Part shown: piece by piece, positions 35,958 to 46,620 of the stretch
Position numbering within the stretch: the stretch's first letter is position 1
Layout of the letters: each line of letters starts with the position of its first letter
NCBI RefSeq assembly: GCF_003254395.2
Contig: NC_037641.1
Location: 7,171,001-7,235,000, forward strand
Source of the DNA: Apis mellifera
Taxonomy: Eukaryota > Arthropoda > Insecta > Hymenoptera > Apidae
Reading direction: 5' to 3'
Length of the DNA: 64,000 nucleotides
Program-made: the position numbers and the translations under genes
The notes under the pieces: generated by a model
Told to the model about the DNA's origin: nothing
Databases searched by the model: none
Seen by the model: the letters and a program-made list of their open reading frames with translations, nothing else

Positions 35958-36383
35958 CTGAACTGGTCAGTGGAAAGGGGGTTAAAAATTAGTTAAGCCG
36001 CCCTCCCGATACCCCGCGCCAATACCCACGAGGCCGGGTCCAGTCGTTTCGAACGGTAGGGAAAGCAACGAACTGCGCGCGAATCTGATCAAACGTATAA
36101 AAACAATTTTCCAAAATTTGTTCACTTTCGAACTGAAGAAGTATGGAAACGTACTACGATATCGTAAATGATAATTATATCGTAAATAAATCTCGGTTCC
36201 TTATTTATTTATCTGGGAATAGATATTGATATTTTTAATCGCATCGCTCATCGTTTCTTAATATCCTCAAAATATTACGTACAAAGTATCTTTGTACGTT
36301 ATCAACGATCTCGAAAGCGAGAGTAAACTTCTCTTACTTTTCTCGTATCAGCACGTTGCAATCGCCAAAGTTGCAACAAAGGC

Positions 36384-36422
36384 GCCATTTTTTCGTATCT
36401 GCTGTTTACTCCTCGCCATTTT
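36384..36422 (+). promoter_or_regulatory. Direct pair of GCCATTTT (Pho/YY1-like) motifs
   Basis: GCGCCATTTT and TCGCCATTTT occur 31 bp apart (three helical turns) in the same orientation. Each matches the GCCATHTT consensus, and a helical-phase pair is more suggestive than one site. No GAGA or other PRE motif lies between them. Confidence 0.25.
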
Positions 36423-36800
36423 TCCCTTCGTATCGCGCCCTTACGTTATGCGACACACGTTTCACGTGTCACGCTACTGATTAACCTGGCATATCGAGAT
36501 TAGGCATACCGTACCGGTCTGACCGGATGGCAATTCGCCCTAAGCATCGCGATAACAACGAGGTACGATGTCACAATTGCTCTCTCTTTTCTCCTTCCCT
36601 CCCCTCGTACTTTTCGTTATTTAACCGTTTCCGGTTTATTCGGAATCCCTGGAAAACGAGATGAAGCGGAAACGAAGGCCTGGCCCTGAAATTTGCATCC
36701 ATCCCATCGTTTTCGCGATGGAAGCGAAAATTTTCTGGAATACGAAACCCCGTAGATACACGCTCCGTCAACAGGTTTAATATTTGTTTGCGCTCCCTGT

Positions 36801-36965
36801 ACGCAAGTAGGCTAAATATTTGCGAGCCCTGCTCTGTGTGCTTTGCACGGTCAGCCTACGAACCACTGCGTGCCCGCTTTCGCGTTTCCTTTATTATATT
36901 TAATTTTGTGGACGTGGGCTAAATATAGGGAACAGGCTGCTTTCAACCTGTGGCCTGTTATAAAT
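36801..36965. promoter_or_regulatory. Candidate enhancer with a perfect MEF2-type site
   Basis: CTAAATATAG at 36919-36928 matches the MEF2 consensus YTAWWWWTAR at all ten positions, and a related GCTAAATATTTG lies about 100 bp upstream (about 36811). An inverted pair ACAGG/CCTGT lies just downstream (36931-36952). The segment is GC-richer than its flanks. This makes a muscle- or neuron-active enhancer plausible, but only by motif content. Confidence 0.3.
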
Positions 36966-37471
36966 TGCTTCTTCTTTTTTCAATCTTTTTAAAAATTTCT
37001 TCTTTTTCTTTAAAAAAAGAAAAATGTTATCGTTGCTTATTCATTAACGAGAATTAGAGATTTCAAATTTAATTATTCGGGAAAAATTTTTGCGTTAAAT
37101 TTTAATAGAAAGTTATAATCCATTTTGCTGTCAAGTTTTCAGATGAGTATAAATGGAATAACGAGATCGTATTAAATATTAAATTTTATTACAAAATATT
37201 GCAATTTTCTTTTAATTTTTATTGAATATTCGGTTTTCAATTCGAACTTTAACTTCGAATGTGTAATATATAATTGAAATTATTTAAATTATTGTTTCCA
37301 ATTACGATAATTCGATAATTGAAATGCACGAACGAGTATAGAGTAAAGTATTTCCATTCATAGGGCGATAGACAAAGAGGGTTGCATAAATGCACAGTTC
37401 CAGTCGGTTCATAGAAGACGACCTTAATAATCGAGGCTATCTATGAATACCTCGCGTATATGCGCAAGAGA

Positions 37472-37480
37472 TCAAGGTCG
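37472..37480 (+). promoter_or_regulatory. FTZ-F1/ERR-type nuclear-receptor half site
   Basis: TCAAGGTCG matches the FTZ-F1 consensus YCAAGGYCR at all nine positions. It sits in a 190-bp island (37370-37560) that is GC-richer than its surroundings and also contains homeodomain-type TTAAT motifs and an imperfect TGCAT/ATGCA dyad. Chance occurrence of one nine-base degenerate site in 64 kb is quite possible. Confidence 0.3.
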
Positions 37481-37807
37481 ATTTCATTGCCGATCGAACA
37501 GCCCGATCATTAAGCCCGAGATCCTTTTTTTAATGGGCGCTCCAGCATCGTTACGTTCATCAGTCAAGCTTTGATTTACGTAATACCCGTTTACATTAAC
37601 TCTTTGCACTTGTTCGATCCGTTCATTGCATTTTTTTCACTTCCAATTCATCGCCACGAACGATCGGTCGAACGTTCATTGCCACCGATATCGTTTAATT
37701 TCTATTTCCAATTAAGAAATTTATTCTTTCCTTTATTCTTGCTACCGTTTTCAATTTCACAAACAGAAGAATCTCTTACGAAATTATTATTTTCAATTTT
37801 ATCTTTA

Positions 37808-37809
<2 letters not shown>

Positions 37810-37838
<29 letters not shown>
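37810..37838. repeat. Poly-T tract
   Basis: T run of about 29 bases interrupted by one C. Confidence 0.95.
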
Positions 37839-38704
37839 CTATCACAAAACAAATACTCGTTTCCAGACTCGATTGTTTCATGCCTGTACATATAAAACTT
37901 ATTGCCAGGTTATGAATATTCATGCAAATTTTTCTTCCTTCAAACATAAGTAAAATAATAGAATTTAAATGAAAATTCATAACGAATATCTTCCTTTTTT
38001 ATCACGGGTATTCTTGTTATAAACATTCGCAGAGTTTATTTATAAAAGTTTCGGTATTTTTGTCCAAACGAATAGGATGCTCAATCGCGTTAAAAAATAT
38101 TATTCTCATACTGCATTATTTGCAAGTGAATACAACTGATCAAAATATATATTCGTCAAAGATAAATAACGTTTTTAAAAATATTTATTCTCGCTTTGTC
38201 TCGTTTCGAATTATTTTTCTCTGGAATAGAAAATGAAAATCGCTCGAGGAAAAATTGTTTTCTTCTCTCCTTTTTTCTTTCTTTCTTTCTTTTTTCTTCC
38301 TCCTTTTTTCATTTTTCTTTTTTTTTTTAATATTTCACGCGGTATTAATTCGTCACTATCATCGATCTGAGGCCTGGCAGAGGCCTACCATTCGTTGAAC
38401 CAGTGGACCAGCCGACCGAACCGATGGTACAGCTCGGGCAAAAAGTAAAACGAGCGATCACGATCCGCTCGTAAATCTTGCGATGAACAATAAAATTATT
38501 TGCACAAAAGTAAATGGTATCCGTTATTATTCCACGATCGTTTTATATTCGTTTCCTTTTAATGAATCCGATATGACTATACATTATACACGAAGGGGAC
38601 TAATTGCTTTTTTTTTTTTTTTCTTTACAACGTGTTTGCATATTCGAAAAGAAGAATTTTAATTGGATTACAAATTAATTCGTTTCGTTTGGTAATGTCG
38701 TTTG

Positions 38705-38706
<2 letters not shown>

Positions 38707-38736
<30 letters not shown>
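38707..38736. repeat. (TA)15 microsatellite
   Basis: Uninterrupted TA dinucleotide run. Confidence 0.95.
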
Positions 38737-38740
<4 letters not shown>

Positions 38741-39244
38741 GTTTCATTTATCCCGCAGAAATGAAATTTCGCTTTAAGTATGATCTCGTACAGGAAATTG
38801 TTTATCTGCGCGTGTTTGAAATCGTGGATTGTTTCTCTTTAATCTATCAAGGCCGTTCCAATTACGTTAATTTCATCATTGAGCATACCGTGGGAATTCT
38901 AACGATGTAGATTCCCCCGTAATGAACATTATCTTATTAGAGAGATTTACATAGTGCAACAGATATATCGTATGTCGTTCTTGATGTCGTTTCTTTCAGA
39001 CATAAAACATAATGAATCAATGAAACGTATTACCAATCGTATTATACCGGTCGTTCTACTGATGCAGCGTAACGTGTTTGCCCAAGTAAAAGCGTTTCTC
39101 AATTATCTCAATTACATTGCACATAAGTTTATAGAGGATAATTATGGTGCGATGAATTATACGGGATGGTAGAATTAATTAATTGTTAAGATACGTTGGC
39201 TTAAAACTTAAAAATTTATAAATAATTGCCAATGAAAGAGATAC

Positions 39245-39274
39245 ATACACACACACACATATATATATATATAC
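39245..39274. repeat. (CA)n(TA)n compound microsatellite
   Basis: ACACAC run passing directly into an ATATAT run. Confidence 0.93.
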
Positions 39275-39878
39275 ATAGAAAATAAAATTCATTACAAATT
39301 TCGTTACGATCGTGCATACAATAAATCGATAAATTGGATGTTGAAATTTAATTAGAAAGATTCAATGGATATTTAAATGACAATTGTCGACAGGGCAGCA
39401 TTACGATCTTTTCTATTCCAACGGAGATAAAAATTTCTCAAAATTATATATTCTTTCTTTGATGATCCTTTTGACAAATATATCCCTTTCACTCCAACAA
39501 ATAAGGATGCACGTATCGCGAAAGTATTGAGTTTCCAAAAAAAAAAAAAGAAATTCGTCTCTACGAGGGTATCTTCGTTATTATTAAGCCGCCTCGAGTA
39601 AATTTTTAGCAGGGCCATGCTGCGTGTTCCGTGTCCAGGTATACACAATGGCGCTCCAGTTTCGATTAGTTTCCAGTTGAATGATGACTACGTGTGCGAT
39701 CGTGGCGCGTGTTTGCACGCGTTCAGAGTCTCGTTTCATTACATCTGCGACAGCGTTACTACCGACCCATATAACGTGGCTGCTCGTTGCGTAACGAGTT
39801 AATACGTGTATTGTGCGAGCAAAGAAAAAAAGAAAAGGAAAAAAAGAAAGAAGGAAAGAAAGAAGAATGAAACACACA

Positions 39879-39892
39879 CGCACACGTGTGCG
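39879..39892. repeat. 14-bp palindrome with CACGTG core
   Basis: CGCACACGTGTGCG is a perfect palindrome with an E-box core. It adjoins a CA repeat, so it may be a microsatellite by-product rather than a bHLH site. Confidence 0.8.
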
Positions 39893-40095
39893 AGCTATTG
39901 ACGCGTATATACTCGTGTGCGATAACGTAAACGAGGATATACGTCAAAATACAAAGAGACGTTTCTACTTGACTCCGACCAATGCCTGTATATATACATA
40001 TATTTATATGTAACAGGTTTGAAATACTTAGATGAAATGGAGACGAAAATCTTGGGGCGCTAGAAAAATATTTTAACACGTGGATAATTGGTCTT

Positions 40096-40466
40096 GTAGA
40101 TTGAATGGACGATGCTCGATAGAAACAAAGGATTAATTTTTAACGTGGATGATAGTTGAATAAAGAAAAGTGAAATGGATTAAGAAAAAGAAGAAATGAA
40201 TATTTTTAAGATTGGAAAGATCGTTTTGTCAGAAATTTTTCAAAGTTTGAGAGATGTCAAACAAATTGAAGGGAGAATGTGTAGGTTGAATGGACAATGC
40301 TCGATAGAAACAAAGGATTAATTTTTAACGTGGATGATAGTTGAATAAAGAAGAGTGAAATGGATTAAGAAAAAGAAGAAATGAATATTTTTAAGATTGG
40401 AAAGGATTGTTTTGTCAGAGATTTTTTAAAGTTTGAGAGATGTCAAACAAATTGAAGGGAGAATGT
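40096..40466. repeat. Tandem duplication, ~185-bp unit, two copies
   Basis: Copy 1 runs 40096-40280 and copy 2 40281-40466. Both begin GTAGRTTGAATGGAC and share CTCGATAGAAACAAAGGATT, TGGATTAAGAAAAAGAAG and GAGATGTCAAACAAATTGAA, ending GGGAGAATGT. I count roughly six substitutions and one single-base insertion between them, so the duplication is fairly recent. Noncoding, with no terminal inverted repeats. Confidence 0.95.
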
Positions 40467-42822
40467 GGATGTGAAAATGTCTCGTGATCTTGAGATCAGT
40501 AAGCATGTTTCACATGACAAAGCAGTGTTTCAAGCACACTGGTTTTTGCACGAACGTCAAATGGAGAAATCTGCAACTTTCACGTTTTTTTCTCTCTCTG
40601 ACACTAGAGGTGGTAATTTAACTTAAATTATACTGTCGAATAAAATTCATGGAGGGAGAGCAAAAAGTATTCGATAATACAAATTAGATTTGTGGATACG
40701 ATTTCATCGTGTTACTCTATAATAACTCTAAAAAAAAGATCCAAAACGTTTCGATTCGAATCAATTGCCGGGAGATAATTAGACGGCGAGTGGATTAACT
40801 CGTTGATCCACACTTTCCTTTAACGAAACTGAACAACTGTTAATAAACAGCCGTGTTCGAGGGGAATGAAAGAGGCGAGGGACAGTATCGAAGAGTTCCT
40901 AAACGACTGTTAATGCAACGTTAGGGCCGTAAGATGGCGAGGGAGAGAAAAAGAAACTCTAAACGCATCAACGCCTGGCATTATTCCACGCTTTGAACAT
41001 GGCCGTCGAGCCGACGAGCATAAAAGCTGCCCGTAAACAACAGTCCACAATGAGGGACCTCCTCTACGGTGTATAATACCGGTTGATGTTGAAACGGTGT
41101 GCATCGTTCACAGTTTAACCGGGATGAAGGTAGAACAGGCTGTGTGAGAATCGCGAGACGACTCGCAAGACCGGCAAAGATCCTCCCCAGTTTGCCAGTC
41201 GTTAAGCGGTCGCTGACTTTTTCCTTAAAAAGGAGCCTGACCAGGCGGTTTCCACGTCTCTCTGATTGCAGTCAACTTGATCGCATTGCTACCAGTCAAA
41301 TTACGCGTATTACGATTTCCCGTTCGCGGGCAAAACAGAGATTTCCTCGAGGAATTATCGCGTATTTGCTTTAATGATTGATTCATTTCCTTATTTTGTA
41401 TCCACGCGAAATAATTTTCTCGACTTGACGATTTGGTGAATATAGATTTGTGAGATTCGGTGCGAATATAATATTTCTCTTTTCCTTTAAGAGATTATCG
41501 TTATTCATTTTTTTTTCGAGTAATAATGGAAGGATGAAAGTAGCTATTTTTAAAATAAAGATTTATTTTCCATCGATAGGATTCTTGCTCTATTTCAATG
41601 AAAGTATGTAATTAGGAAGAAAAGAATTAGATTGGCATTGATACGTTCTATTGACAAATTTTAATCGGGATGGTTGCTGGCAAATGGACCAAAGGTAAAG
41701 AAGAAAAGCAAGAATCTAGGCAATTACTACGCTAGTCAGGTCAGACCTCGGTCCTTTGTTTTACGACGTCGACGGCTTTTCTCTCTTTCTCTTCCCATTT
41801 TCCTCTTCCTTTCCTACAAAATTCCACCTCGTTTCCCCCTCACGTTCACAGACTTGTTCTCGATTTTGGTTCTCCTTCTTTACCTGGGCTTCGTTAAAAA
41901 CGAGAATTTTGCCTCGACACGTTCACAAAAAAGTTTAATCCGATCCTCTCCTTGTTAAATTTATTATACTATCGACGAAACGATCTCGAAAAATTTAACT
42001 TCTCGTTTCAAAGTATTTTCAAAATACCTGTCTCAACATAACAATTTTCCTGGACGTATTTAAATTTCATTTTTATACGACAAAAGACAAAATATTAATA
42101 TAATCCTTATACTGATTTTTATTCCAACATCGAGAAAAGTAATCGATCTTCTCTAGTTTACTTAATTGAAAATACAAACAAACTGCATCCCAGTCATAAT
42201 CCAATTCCTCTTATACAATTATCTCTCCTATCATTTTCTAAATACATATACACAAATCTTCTCCCTTTCGAAACTATATATTTCCTAATTAAAACGTAGT
42301 TAATGAAACGTTATCGCCTCGATCACCTTCTTTTTTTTTTCACGGTAGGGAGCAAGGATTACACGTTAAATCGTAGAATTTAATTAATCGGCCGATGGTT
42401 GGATACACGCCCAGCATCCACTACAATCTTTACCAAGCTCCCGCCCCGGAATTAATGCCCGTGCGATATTCCTTTACAGGAAGCGCCAGCGCGAGGCTGT
42501 CGCTATATACGCCCCTGAAACGTGCACTATCGAGCCGTATACACCGCGTTCTATGCGGAACGTCGAGATAATCCCCGATAGTTTCAACCTAGTCCAAGCA
42601 CTGGTAAATCATACGTTTGATCGTGCCTCTCCTCGCGTCGACTTATGAAAGTCACTGGTGGACGACCATCACTTCCTTACGTTGATGATTATCGTTTATT
42701 TGGGGGGGAGGTAAGGGTATCGAGGTCTTGCTTCTCCCCCCCTTATTTAGCCCGGCTATAAATATTCCAACAATGTACTTATGCGATGGTATCAATTGTG
42801 AAACGGAACGGTGAAACGTAGA
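40467..42822. other. Noncoding DNA; GC-richer island at 42400-42620
   Basis: 40490-40600 contains small imperfect hairpins (for example CAGTG/CACTG around 40522-40540). 41080-41360 and 42400-42620 are GC- and CpG-richer. The latter has an acceptor-like TTCCTTTACAG near 42480 and a run of CpG-rich sequence beyond it, but no matching donor that I trust. The frame at 41099-41374 has no recognisable domain. Confidence 0.5.
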
Positions 42823-43111
42823 GCGTCGAATCATTTTGATTCGCGGATTGAACTTCTCGAAGGATAGTTTTCGTTTCGTTTTTCCTAAGTAGCTTTCTTT
42901 TTTTCGTTAGAAGAATAATTTGATCTCTTTTTTTCAAAACATTTATATATAGGTATGTAAATTATAGCGTCGAATCATTTTGATTCGCGGATTGAACTTC
43001 TCGAAGGATAGTTTTTCGTTTAGTTTTTCTTAAGTAGCTTTCTTTTTTTCGTTAGAAGAATAATTTGATCTCTTTTTTTCAAGACATTTATATATAGGTA
43101 TGCAAGTTATA
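42823..43111. repeat. Tandem duplication, 144-bp unit, two copies
   Basis: Copy 1 runs 42823-42966 and copy 2 42967-43111. Both begin GCGTCGAATCATTTTGATTC and end AGGTATGYAARTTATA. They differ by about five substitutions and one inserted T, making this one of the youngest repeats here. The unit contains the dyad GAATCATTTTGATTC. Noncoding. Confidence 0.95.
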
Positions 43112-45787
43112 TATTACATATATCATAGTTTTGTTAGAATAAATAATAATTGTGCAGTCTTCGATTTTTGTTGTCTTCTTTCTCTTTTTTTCGAGAAATT
43201 AATCTTCGATAGATTTCTCAATTATTTGAATATTATCTACAGTATGTAGATACATTCGAGATGTATATATGTATTGATAAATGGTGTTGGAAGAATGTCG
43301 GCCTCGTTTCTGCAAGTAAAATCATCGAAAGCATGGTCGGATGTCGCCGATATTGCGAGAAACTTACAAATCATCCCGAGTTACGCTAGCAATGCAAATT
43401 GCGGCGCGGAAACTCTTAGATTCACTTCTGTGAATATCAAGTATCGAAGATCGGTCGCGTATAATGGCGCGTCGAACACCAAGATCACGCTTACCAGTTT
43501 CCGCGAAAGCGAAGCCGCATATAAATCGACCTCCTTCCTTTGATACTTTCCTCGATACCATAAATTTACATAAAATCCACGTCTTGTATTACGCCATTCG
43601 CGACTCCCTTGTACAACTTGAACAACTTTTAAATCCTTCCAATATCCCTTTATTATCAATTCACGTTCTTAACAAGTTTCCGTATATTAAACATCCCCAC
43701 TGATAAACTACTTGAATCGTGGAAAGTGTCTAACTCAACTTTCAAACTTATAATCCCGATTCATAATGATTAATAAAGTTTAGAAATATCGTATCGTAGA
43801 AAAATGCATAGAAATAGAAAGATCTTATTCAAAATTACATTCTTCAAAACCATAGAATGTTTACAATGTCTTCTTGGAACTCGTCCAACATTTGATCATC
43901 GATGAATCAAAATCTGATACAGGATAAATTACTTTCGACAAATTCTTTCCAAAAAGTATCGAATTATTTCTCTGTATCAATCAACTAAGCTCGTCTCTCC
44001 CTTTCTCTCTCTCTTACTTACATCATGATTAAATAACTTCTCGAAGACGTAAGACGTTTGAACGAGACACGAGGAAATCCTTAGATCCAAGAAAAGCGGA
44101 GGAAAGACACCGGGGAAACGAGATTGATAGTTGACGGATGGAGGGGAGTGAAGAGGGTTGCAAAGTGAAGATCTATTTTCGGCCCGTACAAGTTGTATGT
44201 ACAAGTAGAAGCTTAACGTTTGCACGTTTCCTCTTGCAGAGACGATCCGCGTTGGCGAAGTCGGGAGGGATCGGCAACCTCTGGCGAGCGCGCACGAAGG
44301 AGATTAAATTATTTATACCAGCCACTTTGGCGCGCCGCCTCGTTTCAAGCCTCGGCTCCTCGATATATTCGATTATTATCGATTACGCGCTATTAACCGG
44401 TACCCGTTTCGACGTCTTTAAGGCTGATAACTTCGTAAAATTGGAGCCATCTCGCTTCTCTCCCCTCCTCTTCCTCCTCCTCCCTTCCTCTCTCCTTTCT
44501 CCTTTCGTTCTTACTTTTAAGGAATCGCGAAAGAGATCTTCGTTTGAATTTTTTTCCAATTTGTTGAAATTTTGACAAAGATTTATTTCGCGTGCGTGGT
44601 TTATGTATGGAAATTAAATTGATCATTGCAAATATAAGGAAGAAAGGAATATTTTAGAAAATTTTTAATTAAATTTCCAGGTATATATTTTTTGTTATTC
44701 GTCACGAGCAGAGAAATCGTTATTGAATTATCGGGAGAAATTATAAACAATCGAGCAAGCTTGGAATATTGATTCATTATGAATTTCGTTTCTGGGAGGA
44801 GGGATTTTTTTCTAACGTAACAAAATTAACCAACCCACCCCATCGAGATGAAATTATCGAGCCGACAATAACGAAGAGTGGGCAAGAGGTCTTTCGCCGA
44901 ATAAAAATTCATCCGGTATATTCCTGAATGAATGAAAATTACTTCCCGCGTGGATTTATTATTCTTGCCACGGGAACCGGTTTAAGGCGGAGATAAAATC
45001 TTCGCCTTCTGAAATGATCGAGGGTGAACCGTGGATGGAGGCACGATGACGATGAAATTCGCCGAGGATACTTGCCGTTTCGCCAACGAGATTAGCTCGA
45101 GAACGATATTTGCTGGAATCGGGATTACGGATCGAGAAACTGGGGTGAAAGAAATCGGGTCGCGCTTTGTCCCTCCTCACAATAAGATACCATGATTCTA
45201 TTTCTTCCATTATTTTTTTAAATTAATGCAAATTCGTATAAAAAAGAAAAATGAGCAAGATTCCGTTGCTCGAGAACGTAATAACATCTTCTCAATATTT
45301 CTTCCAACTGTTACAACACATATATCCATCCTTTCTCTCATAATATCAAGTTTGATTTGTAATCATAGGATTTTTCTTTTAAGGAAGATATCTATATTTT
45401 GTTGCAAATATATTGCATTGATCCGAAGATAGATATAAAAGAGATTGTATTATCGTTCTGTTTCGAAGGTGTATATCCTCGCGAGGATGCACGAATCCCA
45501 CGCGTCTGAATCCACACCGTTCCTTTCATCCAACGTCCGTTCGTTTGTCTCCGTTCGTGCGGTTTGCAGCGTGCATTCTGCGTGTACGTATTACCGTAGG
45601 ATTCGTGTTTAAAGCATATTCCGAGTAAATGGCCTTTTAGTGCATACTCCACTCGGTTTAATAGTAGACGAGTTTGATAGCGCGAGAAGATTGCTGGTTA
45701 AGCTTAGACCGATGGAACTATCGATGGATGCATAGTCGAGATTATGGTGTGTGTATGTATGTATGTGAAATAGCGTTTTCGTTGCAG
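43112..45787. other. Noncoding DNA, no gene recognised
   Basis: The frames at 43274-43703 overlap on both strands and lack any domain or splice context. 44220-44480 is GC- and CT-rich. 44960-45190 has moderately high GC. A TGTA repeat lies at about 45747-45767. No promoter or transposon end recognised. Confidence 0.55.
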
Positions 45788-45805
45788 CAAGTAATTAGCA
45801 ATGAG
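45788..45805 (+). other. Possible 18-nt microexon
   Basis: CGTTTTCGTTGCAG is followed by an 18-nt segment and then GAG|GTAAGC. In phase 0 it reads QVISNE. The length preserves frame, but the acceptor tract is short and no neighbouring coding exon is visible. Confidence 0.1.
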
Positions 45806-46596
45806 GTAAGCGAGATGGTATTGCGCGATGTCGAATAAGATCTATTCCGATGAAGTAACTATGAAGAAGATATTTTCATATAGAGAATTTTCGTGTATCG
45901 TAGAGAAAGTAAATAATTTTTAGATGCAAAAAAAATATGTGCAATCATTGAACGAGAAACGTAACGATCATTCAGGTATTATGCAACGAGTAATTACGTT
46001 GAAAGAGTTAGTTATGTTAAAATGAATGAAATATCTTGTACATATATACGAAATGTAGTTTTAATGAATGGAACAAAATGTGTGTATTTCGCGCATGATT
46101 CGTAGTTTCTATCAAATTTGAAGGAAAGGAAGAACGAATAATTTTGTTCGTCGGCCAGCACGTTTGTATGAATAAAAAATATTCGTAGAGAATTAATTAA
46201 GCACCTTGAATCTTATTCCTCGCGACTAAGTGGAACCAAGCATTCGATGAATTTTAAATAGGCAAAAATTGAAGTTTAGCGAAGATTTTCAAAGGTCAAA
46301 TTACATTTCGAATTGTGAATATGTTTTTCTGATAAATAATGAGTGATAAAATTTTTATTTAAAAAAGTATTTTTATGGGCTTAACAATTGGAATATTTTC
46401 ACTATTTTTATTATAAATGATCGCAATTTAAGAGCGAACATAATTTCATTTATATTCTTGCACATAATCGTGAAAATTATATATTATAGTAATGAATAAT
46501 AGCGGAACATAATATAAGAAGAATTAAATCAATTTGCTGGCTACTTTACGAACAAAATTATATACTTTGTAGTTAAGATATCCCATAAGGAAGCCG

Positions 46597-46620
46597 TTTA
46601 GAAAATTTAAATTTTCTAAA
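46597..46620. repeat. 24-bp perfect AT-rich palindrome
   Basis: Arms TTTAGAAAATTT and AAATTTTCTAAA with no spacer. A third spacerless or nearly spacerless long palindrome in this window. Confidence 0.9.

Larger units (their letters stand above)
34786..36800. other. Noncoding DNA with a long TA repeat and GC-richer islands
   Basis: 34990-35210 is GC-rich and CpG-rich. A long TA microsatellite lies at 35502-35570. A possible minus-strand exon lies at 35919-35962. Two GCCATTTT motifs (36384-36391 and 36415-36422) occur as a direct pair 31 bp apart, matching the Pho/YY1 consensus. Frames here are short or translate the TA repeat (IYIYIY). Confidence 0.5.
36966..40095. other. Noncoding DNA with several simple repeats
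   Basis: Contains a likely regulatory island at 37370-37560, a long T-run at about 37810-37838, T/C-rich sequence at 38260-38330, a T-run at 38608-38622, a TA run at 38707-38736, a CA/TA compound repeat at 39245-39274, and a CG-containing palindrome at 39879-39892. 39600-39800 is GC-richer. Frames are chance frames, including the translated TA repeat. Confidence 0.55.

Noticed and set aside
39879..39892. CGCACACGTGTGCG as a functional bHLH site
   Set aside because: It is contiguous with a CA repeat, which readily generates such palindromes; listed as a repeat only.
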